DNA of 64,000 bases from Prostheceraeus crozeri (lineage: Eukaryota; Platyhelminthes; Polycladida; Euryleptidae): the NCBI GenBank assembly GCA_907163375.1, contig CAJQUW010007429.1, forward strand, positions 186,001-250,000, given 5' to 3'. Every line of letters begins with the position of its first letter. Positions within the stretch are counted from its first letter, which is position 1. Both the position numbers and the translations under genes were made by a program. The notes under the pieces are model-generated. The model was given only the letters and a program-made list of their open reading frames with translations, ran no database searches and was not told the DNA's origin. This document shows positions 14,101 through 26,100 of the stretch, one piece after another.

Positions 14101-17100
14101 TCCAAATCTTCGTTATTTTCACATTCTTCGTCATCTTCTTCGTTTTCTTCAACACTATCCACATTGTCTCCACTTTGCCCTCCCTTCCGTCGCTTCGCCT
14201 CTTGATTCATCTTTCTGACTACTTCATTGACCTTTGTCCCTGTCACTTCAACACCTAAGATCTTCGTCGCCATCGCTGGAAAGTAAAAAAATGGCATGCA
14301 TAATATTAATATGCTATAAGTAATACATGTACACATGGAAGGCCTATATAAAAAATTAATCAAATATTCTCAAAATATATAATTCTATCTCTATGCATAC
14401 GTGCTTGACTACACGTGTATACATAATAATCATATAAACAATAATAATAACGTTTATTTCATAAAGCCTCATTAATTGAAATCGTGGGGTACAGATATAC
14501 ATACATTATGTCAAAAAGACAAAATCAGTATGTATTTATACGCATCTTACTAGAATTAACTACAGACATGTTTTCAAGTCCAAGCAAACAAATGATATAT
14601 ACTGGAGGACTCAGTTACGTATAAGCCACTTACATTCTACTGCGAGCATTCTCTTCCTGTCCATTGCAGGCTTTCCATCAAAACCTTTCGGGGTTTGAGT
14701 TTTCAGCTCTGCCACAGTGAACGCCTCGTTTATCCCTCTTCTGATTGCCCGGGATGCCGAGGCAGCAACCTTTGGCAACATGTCCACGCTGTCGATGCAT
14801 CTTCTGGAGAAGGTCACGCCGTTGTAGGTGCACTCCTGAACCGCAGGCGATGGTGTCGACTGCATGGCCTCCAGGCGCTGGGTCACGGCCGATAGGCGGT
14901 CGAAGAACATGCCGATGTCTACACAACAAGAAAAATTCTCTAGAGTCAACTGCATGAATGTCTGAATTGCGGGCGTTGTGGCATATAAGCAATCTATCTA
15001 AGAAATGGAGTCGATAATTTCGGCAATATTTTCAAGCATTTTTGTATTCACACGCATTTCCTGTATGATTTCAATATATTTATAAAGAAATCGATGAAAA
15101 AGTTAATTTTCATGCTTTCAATATACGCGTCTCTTCATGAGGAGGAAAGAAGTTCAGGGCATGCATGAATTTTTATTGTCAATCAATTACACGTTTGGCA
15201 TATTTAATGATTATCAATTCGAAGTACAGGCCTCACAGCAACTAAGCATGCAAAAATAGGAGGTTAAATTTAGTAGTGTAAAATGGGTCAAAAAGAGGAC
15301 AATGAACATGTTTTTCGACCAATTCTTATTTTTTTTTGTTTATTTTCTTGCGGTTTTCAGCTCTCTCCAAATTAATTCAAATTAAAAAATACTGAGATTT
15401 CAACAAATTCCAAACAAGTGGTGTCATGAGTTTTTTTTTAATTAATGGGATGCGATTAATGGCAGCCGAATTTTGATTTCTTCAATCGAAGATGGAAACA
15501 GTACTCAAATAGCATTTATGCTATGGAGAAGAAAAGTCTCTATACGATTTAACAAAGCACTAACTTAAATCAGCGAATATTTGTCGACGTCATCAACGTC
15601 ATTGAATATACCTTAAGTCATGAGCCTTAGAAAACTATTGTTCCATTGACGCTTATTTGATTTCTTAGGGCACTATAGAAAAATATTCACACTATAAAAA
15701 AACACGAGGAAAAAATGGCGTAAATTCAACTATCAAAAAATCCAGATAGAATAAAGTGGAAAATAATAGAATAAGTTCCAGTGTAGAGGCTACGTTATCA
15801 AAAATGTGCACTGTAGATATTTATAGGCACCTGATATTGGCCAACTTTATGGGCTTCGTCAATGTCCCAATGTACGTCACTCGAAAATTTGAGACAGTTC
15901 AGCTCCGAAACAAAATGTAAAATTGGTTTTGTCAAGACATTCATGTTTCGGGATCACAGAAAATGCTCTCCAGATTCGTTGGGGGGGGGATTAGAACTAG
16001 TCAAAATAAACTTTAAATCAAGTAGACACATGCGCAGCTTTCAATGGGGCCCATTTGCAGCATTGATGTGATTAAAATCAAACATTTTTGTGCCCCTAAA
16101 AACTGACTGTAGGACCTCTGCAGCGACAAAGAATACATTAATTGTCAATAAACTATATAGAGCCATAGCATCCAATTAGATCTCAACAAAATGAGGCAAA
16201 ACGCAAAAGGCGAAACCTTCGGTCTTTGAGCAGAAAAACTAGTTCATGCCTCACAAAGCACCACAGGCGAAATTACAAAAATAAATAAAAAAAGCATTTT
16301 TAAAAACCGAGAAAAGTAGACAGAGTTTAAATAAATATAAAAGGGTATTACATCACTGAGACGCTCACATTTTTGTTCAATTCACATTTGAGGGATCTGT
16401 GGCTAGGGAAAAAATTCACGGTTCTTCAAAGTTTTAGCGAGTGAAGATTTTCGTGAGAAAATGTCATGTTTTCAAATTCGTACGTAGACCGCGACTCAAA
16501 ACACTGGTAAACACATTTGTATGTATTGTTCGTCTTTCGGACAAATTTAATAAAATATATTATACATATGTCCTCTAAGTGCTGCATGGGGAAACTTCCA
16601 ACCTTCTGAGATAATGGCTCGCAAAATTTTTGTGTCTTCACCGCGCCGCAGGCGAAGCTTTCAGCCTCATGGAGCATAGCCAGCACTGCTTCTATGCGTG
16701 TAAAGCGCCAGACAAGACGTCTAATTTTTGGGAGCATAGCTCTAGAGATTATATGCCTTAAAAAGCGCCGCAGTCGAAGCTTCGAGCCTTTCGGGAGTGT
16801 GGCTAGCATAACTTCTGCACCTTCAAAGCGCTACAAGCAAGGCCTCTAGCCTTTTGTGAGCATAACCTGCAATCTTTCCTGACTTCTCGTACAGCTCCTT
16901 GAAAATCATTGACCTACTTTTCCCGAATTTTCCAGACTTCCCAGACAAATCTTTAAAAATAATGCTTTTCCAGAGTCACGGGAGCTTCATGATTACCTTC
17001 TAGTACAATGAACTCAGACATCACAGGGCAACTAGCCATTCATGCATTGATATTATACAAGCAAGTATCAACTTCACTCTAATCTGCCTATCAAGAATTG

Positions 17101-20100
17101 CCTCCTGTCTGGCATCTTTATGAATGCCATCCTGAGCTACATGGCAAGTGACATCTATAAAGCTCTAATTTCAATGTTTGTGTTATGATTTCAATGAATA
17201 TGATTTTATCAACTTCAATGTTCGAGGACACAATGCTCTGCTTTCATCCATTTCCTTCTTTAGTTCTTCGACTTCACTCCTCAATGATTTCGTCCCGCTT
17301 CGCCAACGGCTACTTTCTGAGGCCAATGACAGCGATTGTACTGTAGTATGAGTAGTACATTAGAACACGCTAAAATCTCTAACCATTTGGGATCAAATAT
17401 CAATGAAAATACGGAAAACGAACGAGTAAATAGAAATTTAGAGCTGCAAACTATATAATCTAGTGAAATTAGAAGAATTACAAAAAAATAAAAATAGGGT
17501 TATCTTCAAAAATCTCCTGAATCTTAAGATGATTGTGAATAGAGCAGCATTCATAACACACGTGCGTCATGTACAGTTGTATACGGAATGATGCATGTGA
17601 AAATAAAAAACAATACCTGTACATAAAATCCGATCATATATTCATCGACAGAATTTGCTTATACAGATTACATAAATATGAAATTACAAAAATTACCTAT
17701 GAATTACAACATTGAATCTATCAATAGAACAATACATGCTAAATACCATACGTCTGGTCCTTTGGAAATAAATCTTCAATCATTTCCATGTATACATTAG
17801 TGTCTTCTGGTTGTCAGTGGATTAAGTGAATAGTTCACAAATTTAATTCACAGCGAACTATCGTAATGATCACGCTTTAATGAATTGCCCACCCGAGTCG
17901 AGGAGCACCTTCTCCGTTGCATGGAGCGACCGCCCCTTCACGCGCGTCGAGGAGCACCTTCTCCGTTGCATGGAGAACTAGCTGCTTCCTCCTGTTTCAT
18001 TATCATCAGTGCATTCGAACGAATGACACTGATAAAAATCAAAACTCAATCGAACGAACGAACGAATAACATACAGAGACCATGTGATAATGCACTGAAG
18101 CAGAGGTGCAGTCCAGGGCCATGAGTCGATATCCTTTGTAGACATCTCGCTGAAGAGATTCCGGAAGTATGTGACTTTCCGAAATAGACCAATTGTGAAT
18201 GTAAACGCATAAAAGACAATACAGTAGGCCTAACTGTATTTTAATTACATTGTAACTGCACAGTAACTGAATTGTCTTGTATGCGTGTATATGCCCAATT
18301 CCACTGATTTTGTTGCTAAAATGAAAATCTAGTATCATCATCTCCTGCTTCAGTACAATCAAGGTTCTGCAAATAGCAAAGGCAATTCTCTGCCTTAACA
18401 TTTAACATGTCAACATTCACACTGGACGCTTACCTGCTCAGGTTCTTCAGTTGAAACACGCAGCGCATGTGAAAGAAACATTGAAAAGTGTTTAAATGCA
18501 TACTGAACAGACGCATGAATAGGTATGAATTTTGCATATCGCTTCGTACGCATAATTTGGTATGCGAGATTCATCCCATCAACATACGTATGAATTTTGC
18601 ATATCGTTTCATACGTACGATATGGTATGCGAGTTTCATCCCATCAACATACGTATGAATTTTGCATATCGTTTCATACGTACGATATGGTATGCGAGTT
18701 TCATCCCATCAACATACGTATGAATTTTGCATATCGTTTCATACGTACGATATGGTATGCGAGTTTCATCCCATCGACATACGTATGAATTTTGCATATC
18801 GTTTCATACGTACGATATGGTATGCGAGTTTCATCCCATCAACATACGTATGAATTTTGCATATCGTTTCATACGTACGATATGGTATGCGAGTTTCATC
18901 CCATCAACATACGTATGAATTTTGCATATCGTTTCATACGTACGATATGGTATGAAAACTTCATACGTATGCTGAATAAGCATGAAAACATAGTATGAAA
19001 CATACCCATTTATTTTCGTGCGGGTTATGACAGATTGCCTTTTGAAACATTGCCTTTTAAATTCATTATGATCACACGTATGAATTCTTACTGTTTTCAT
19101 ACGCATGAAAAGTGTAAAAAAAATCATTACATATTCATAGTTCATCCGTATGATCATATATATATATATATATATATATGAATTCATGCCATGATTATAC
19201 CCCACTTATTTCCGTACGGGTACAAATTTGTTGCTTTAATTTTCAATACAAGTATTTGTCATATGTTGAAGTACATTTTATTTTCAAGCATCGACACGAC
19301 CTCTTGTTCAAAATTTCTTTGATGATCATGAAAACTGTTATATTAACCAAAATACTTACCAGAAGAAGTCTTTTTGCTGTCAGTTGATCGAGGAGAACCC
19401 ATGCTTGCATTAGTATTATAATTGGTTACATTGATGTTTTCATTTTTCAATACCTCGCCGTGTTCATGCACACAATTTATTGACACAATTACCTTTACTG
19501 GAAGTGGACATTGTACTGATCGATTCTTTGATAATTCCCATTTATTAATTCCTTTACATGTTCCATACATTACTGAACATTGATAAATTCTCAAAATCCA
19601 ACGGAATATACTAGATTGGCAGTTAAGCAAGATGTTCAAAAGTCGAAAACAGCTCCTAATACATACAGTATTGGCCATGGCATTAGAAATTTTCTGCAAA
19701 ATACGATTTGGTAGAGATATAAGGTCATTAACATCTAAATATAACTCTCATTGTGTCTAAATCTGTTGGCTTTCTATGACGCTCTTTATTCAAATTCATA
19801 TGCTGATTCATTAGAGAAGAAATGTCAGCTTTCTATGGTAATTTATAGATTTTTCTCTCATGCAACCTGTAGTGTTAAGTAGGTGAAGCGTCACAAATTC
19901 TGATACATAGACGAATTCTCATTGACATGGATAGGAAAGCAACATCAGCGCAACTTTAAAAGCTCAAGGTCTTATTTTACACCAAGAAGATTATCGACAA
20001 AATGCAATCGCCGATCGATTGTTATTGTCTTGCTCTACAGTGAATCGCATTATCCACGGAGTGATTTCTAAAGAGCGCAAAGGTCCGAATAGAAAACTAC

Positions 20101-23100
20101 CCGACGAGATGATGCTCTTTTGAAGCGATTGGTGAATAGTCAACCTTTCATTACATCTGCTAAAGTCAAAGTTGTGCTTCCTTCGTTTTCCAACGTGTCG
20201 ACACGCACCATCAGAAGAAGATTACAGGTTGATCTCAAGCCCTTGATTCCGAAGGCAGCTGTGAAACGCCGTATTCAATTTTGCCGAAAATATGCTCATT
20301 GGACATCGGAAGACTGGGCAAAAGTGCTATTTTCCGATGAGAATACTTTTAGACAATTCAATAATGTGCGGGGCCTTGTCCTTCGACCTCCTGCATCAAA
20401 TCCCTACGATCCGCGATTTGTAACAACGACCGTAAAGCATTGCCCACAAATTATGGTTTGGGAATGTTTCTCCTACGGTGGCCGCGGTGGTCTCTATTTT
20501 GTCCCAAAAGGTCAAATGATGAATTCTCAACGATACCAGAATGTTCTGTGTGACAAAGTGCCTCTGTGGATGAATGTCCTATCATAGGAGATATTTCAAC
20601 ACGACTCCGCACCATGTCATAAAGCAAAAACTGTGACTGAGTGGCTGAACACCAATCAGATCGAAGTGCTTGATTGGCCGAGTTAATCACCCGACTTGAA
20701 TCCGATTGAAAATTTATGGGCGATTATGAAGGAAAAATATCAAAGATTGAAATCACATCCCTCAGTCATCTTGAGGAAGTGATGAAGTCTGTTTGGTGCC
20801 GTGACATCAGTGCCCAACTGTGCAAAAACCTTGTATTTTCAATGCCAAACCGTATCAAAAAGTTTTGAAAAACAAAGGACACGCTACGAAGTATTGATTT
20901 TCCTGTATTGATGCTCCTTGATTTTCGTGTTACATATTGTTTTCTGATATTTTGTAATCAAATAATCAATGATACATGTGTATATTTTGGTTTAATGATG
21001 ATTTCCCTCTTTTTTTTACAAGATAATTAAAAATTTCTAATGCCATGGCCAATACTGTAACTCAAACAGCAGATGGCAAGTCGCATCAAATAAGCGTGAC
21101 AGTGTGTACAACGTTCCTTCCTGTATTGATCCGAGAAAAGATCAAGCCGTTTAATGTTCTGAGAACCAACATTGTGTGAATTCACATCAGAGCAGCTGTC
21201 TCAGCCACTCTACGCTCTATTCAGCGATTTTCTAGATGCGCGCTCACTGTGTGTTCTGATAAAACAGATGACAGACAGTCTTACTTCTTGAACGGCCTTT
21301 TTAAGTTGATGTATGCCGACATGCATATAAAAGAAAGATTTCATAGATCATCAGAGGCAAAGATTAGTTATCGCATGTTGACATTCCGTTCGCTTGATAT
21401 ACTTCCGTAGTATTGCAGTTATGCAATGATTTGTCATGTAGAAGCGCCGACAGCTACATTTATTTCGGTCAGATTGCATATATCGTGGGTATTGAGGAGG
21501 ATCACAAAACACAATGTTTGTTCTTCCGTATTGTACTTTTAGTAGACTCGTATTTGATTTAATGCAGATAGACCGATCGTGCATTTCCATTTCATGATTG
21601 ATTTACTGAACCAACAAACCGATTTATTCATTAAAATTGTTTATCAACTTACGATCCAGATGTTAATCAGTATGAAGGTAATAGCATTACTGTAATTGAA
21701 TTACAATTTTGACTTACCAACATCCATTGTTAAAGAACTGTGAATGAACTTTGGTGTTAAGGTGCGTTAGCCATGGTTGAAAGAATTAATGCTTTATTAA
21801 TGATGTGCGGGCGAGTAGCAGGCGTGTAACAAAAAAGGCATGTGGAAGCAAAATGTTGGTCGGAAATTATAGACATGAAGCGATATTCATGGTTTTTCGA
21901 TTCGTGGTGCTACTTACTTACTCCACATTAAGTGTCCTTTCATTCACAGTTCCTGAGACTAGACTGTTGATTTCACTCCTTCATTCTTCTCGGTTCACGG
22001 GAAGTTCCTCGAGGATTCCAGATATCTTTAGGTCTTTTGACATCTCGGCGCCCATGCACTTGCATGTGCATTCCTTCATCTCTCTCCACACACACTTCTC
22101 TCCGTTCTAGTCACATGACCAAACCATCTCAGGGGTTCTCTTCGAAGTTGATTTTCCATTTCCTTCAGTGCGCACATTTTTGCAACCTCCTTATTTGACA
22201 TTCCGTTGCCACTTTTGCCATGTGTCTTAACCAGGGGTGTGGAAGCGGAAGCGAATGCCCGACGATCGCTTCCGCTTCCGAAAGTATCATGATGCTAATG
22301 ACTGACGCAATTCGCGTGTCAGGGCGGTGCGAGGCACTTCTGACTTTTGACCTTAAGTCTTGATATGAGCTAAGTAATAGTTGTCATATTTATAAGTGCT
22401 TACCCTATTACACCTAATCACAAATTGGCACCTGTATTACTAAAAGTAGTTACTTCTAATTTTCTCATTATGATCAAAACGAAGGTGTATTATCTCAGAA
22501 TACTGGCATTCAAAATCAGATTTCAACTTGTCATCTCATCAATGGCAACTTTACACAATGCGGATTGGTGTGTCTTGACGCAATTTCTTTGTTGCATTCT
22601 CAAACACTCATGGTCGTTTAATATTTCTTTACTACACACGTGCTGGGAAAATTTGACGTTTATATTTCACAATTTCCCAAAGGTCAAAAATTCAGTAAAT
22701 TTGAAAAATATTGGACTTTTTAGCAAGTAAAAAACGCATACAGGTCAGCTAGGGTTTACGACAGAAAGTTCGTGGAGACTGCGAAGTGTTAACGTCTGAA
22801 GCTATAACCCGTAAAAAAGTGGAAATGAAGAAAAAGGTGCTCGAAATAGGGAGGTGAGGAGCCCATGTCCGGTCTCCAATAATTAAATCGAAGCGGAGGC
22901 GAATTAATATCAATCGCTTCCGTAGCGCTGGTCTTTAGTCTGCGATCGCACGTTATCAAAATCTCAAGCATTAAGTTAGACTTTTAAATGAAATATTGGC
23001 TCGTTATCCTCTAATTGTAGCCACTAGCTTCGAAGTATCACTTAAAAAGGTTTCACTTTCGATTATAGTCAAGCAGATAACAAGCACAAAAATAAGATGA

Positions 23101-26100
23101 CAAGGTTCAGTGATGCTAAAACTGCAAGGCTTCCTCGCACTGCGTAGTATCGCGGAAACTCTGAGATTTTCTGATTCCTTTGTGACTTTTTGATTTTTCA
23201 AAAAAAAACATTAGTTGTCATCTAGTGAGGTGTGGTTGCTGGAGAAGGGATGCACTTGAGTCTTGAAAGGATGTGCAGTTGTTACTATGGCAGCTGCTAT
23301 TACTAAGTACAAAATCCATTTTGTTTATTCGTGTTATTTATAATTCAATAATCGTCTGCATCCTGCTCTAAAAGGTCGATGCTGTTTATCTGATTTTCCA
23401 CCTGTCTTTGCTGCAAATCGTATAAATTTACGTTCAGATTCCACTGCAATCGTTACAATCAAACAGTTTTTCGATCGATGATGATCTTTGGTTCGATGCA
23501 TAGGATGAACTTGCTCCATGGAATCACATTAAGTGCTCTTGATTGACAATAGAGTGATCTTAATTGTCGACAGTGTACCAGTTGGACACCCACTGAAGTA
23601 TTTGGCAGAAAAGAAATTAGGCTGTCGTGTATAATGTTAGCGACTAACTGACCACGAACAATTGGTATTTGGTATTTCCTACGGCAGTTAATGTCGAATA
23701 AAGCATGTATGTGCATCGAAGTGCAGTGTCACGTACTATTTTCTTCGATGTCCGGTATGTTGTTAAGAAGAAGCCATAAAGTTGAATTCAATTCATTTGT
23801 ATAGGAATTAAACCCAAAATCAGTTGATGTTTACGAAGTCGATCTTTATTGTATAGCCTTTCAGCCAGCACAGCCGGCTATCGTCCTGAAAACTAGAACT
23901 CAAGTGCAGCTGGCTGAGTATCTGGGAGCTAATGATGGTAGCAATACTTATCAATACTTTCTGTTCTCCGAGAACTTAACGACATTGTTCGCAGGCCTTT
24001 TTCCATAGATGGAAGTCAAGTAGGCTAATTAATGCTTACATCGTGAATGCGTCATGGTTGAGGTGGATGTTTTAGGCACAGAAAAGGCTTATGACTTGTT
24101 GAAATTACAATTCCATCAGATATCTTTTCAAGACTGAGATCAAAGTGCTCACTGGTTATCTAACTTGCATTGTTTCAGTTTATGTTTTCATTGTTGCATT
24201 CAGCATCAGAGATATTATATGAATCCAGAAGGACAAGAAAATATTGGATTCCGAGACCACGAAGCGGAAGATCTTCATTCACGATTCTCCTGTTCGCAAT
24301 GGAATGCAAGATACTTTGTCTTCTAAATCTTTGGCACACAAGTAGTCTTGTAAAAGTAAAGCTTCATGTCCTATTACAAGTTATACGTAGCCTTTATCCA
24401 TATATTTGTGAAAATGTATGTTTTCCTCAGTCCTAGAAAGGCAAGAAAAGAAATACTGCCTTGCGACATTTTTTACACCATGGCATTTTTCTTTCACTGA
24501 TTTAGATCAGTTGTTCTTTTCGTTTAAATAGTAATAGAACCATCGATAAAAAGCTTTCTGCAATCGAGCGATAATGTCCCTAATTATTAGGCACTAATAC
24601 ATGTAATTTTAATAGTGTATAAAATCTATCAAAAAGAAGAAATTAATCTTTTCTTGCATTCGAATAAATTAAATAATTTGATGCTTGATTCATTACATTT
24701 AACCTGCAAGTTATTATTTTTGCATATGCTTAATCAATTGATCAATCTCTTCATCAATGTACTTTTTAGATTTTGTTATTTATAATATATCAAGCTACGT
24801 AGAAAGAAGCATGCGGAAAAACATACAAAATGGCTCTTGTAATCTTGTGTACTGAATAACCACAAACAGTGCCCATTCATTGTCAGCTGGTTTCTACGTG
24901 TGTTGTCTTATTTTAAATATCAATCAAACTGATAAGTCAAGAGATTATGTAGACATTGTGTTTTCTTTACAGGATTTGTATTCGTTGGTGTTGATTGGAA
25001 ACCGTTCCGGCTTGGCGCTATTTATTGTGAACAGCGGGCAGCGGCTATGTATCACTTGGATCTTGCCTCTGGTTCATGTCAGCAGTTGAGCAAGCCCGGC
25101 TTTTCAGTCTGTACTCCACGATTCAGTCCTAACGGTCATACGTTAATTTGGCTTGAAAACAAAACTAATGGCCCACATCGGCAGTGCAAACGTCTAGTCT
25201 CTACAGAATGGCCGAAATCAAAAGGACCTTCAGTTGTAATTGACTTCATTCACAAAGCTGGTGAAGGTGCTTTTCCGGGTAAGGTTAATAAGTTGAATTT
25301 GAGATGCTTGCACTGAAAATAACTGCACCTCAATGTAGAATTCTGCAATAGTTGACGAAGCTTGCCCGCTCATTGTTCGAAATTCCTGGAGAAGTATTTC
25401 ACTAGCACCGCATAGTTGCGCCTTTAATCGATAATCACTCGTTCCGAGGACGATTTCTGTATGTACATGTACTCTTATTTTTGTCCCTTTATTTGCTTGT
25501 ACATTTCTCTGGCACTTCTTATGCAAAATCTTCAGGATGGATTGCGTTTCTGGCGTGTTTCAACTTGATTTTCGAGGCAGGTTCAGCTTGAGTATTGAAA
25601 TCAAACGTCTATTCGGAAGTAAACGCCAGGGGAAGGAAATTTTTAAAAACATGCTAGTACAATTTTTGAGAATATAGTTTCTCCTGCATCGTAACTTGCG
25701 CATTTGGGGTTGATTTCGGGTTACTGTTGAACAGCGATTGGCAACTTCGACATTTGAGCCGCTATTACTGAAACCAAAATGATTTTTTGAAGCATAAACT
25801 TATTCAAACAGTATTGTCATTGAGTAATGGATAGCATGTTTTATAAGCGTCGATTCTTTAATGTGTATTCTTTGATATGATCATGCAGTGGATGTCTGGG
25901 CCTGTCAAATCTAAACTGTAGTGACGACAAATAAGTTTATGGACTATCATTTTGCGATGACATAATTTTTTATCGTTTGATTGGGCAATTTTTCATGCAA
26001 CATTCTTACAATCGTGCTGTAGATAGTTTCTTTATGTCTTGGATTACTGTTTTGATAATTTACTCAGGATAGCCATTCAAACCTAACATATTGCTGAAAT

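Larger units (their letters stand above)
13109..19024. mobile_element. Large TIR-bounded unit with palindromic CATACGTATG arrays
   Basis: The left end CCCGCACGAAAATAAATGGG (13109-13128) and its exact reverse complement at the right end (19005-19024) are 20-bp termini, and 3-4 further bases match with one mismatch. TTA flanks both ends (13106-13108 and 19025-19027). Just inside each terminus is an array based on CATACGTATG: 13109-13720 on the left, about 18526-19000 on the right. The 4.8 kb interior holds two exons of a BEN-like gene and no recognised transposase. The 3-bp TTA target recalls PIF/Harbinger, but the CCCG termini do not clearly fit, so the superfamily is unassigned. Confidence 0.6.

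Noticed and set aside
14678-14992. 104-aa ORF overlapping the BEN-like central exon
   Set aside because: Other frame of a GC-rich exon. The chosen frame has splice sites in matching phase, this one does not.
16426-16809. 127-aa minus-strand ORF with R-rich segments
   Set aside because: It is the translation of the degenerate GC-rich repeat.
18597-18998. Series of overlapping 63-68 aa ORFs
   Set aside because: They are offset by exactly 65 bases and simply translate the satellite.
23810-24008. Open stretch resembling an exon (reads VDVYEVDLYCIAFQP...)
   Set aside because: APEH exons 4 and 5 join directly in frame without it, no family is recognised, and the acceptor/donor pair is weak.
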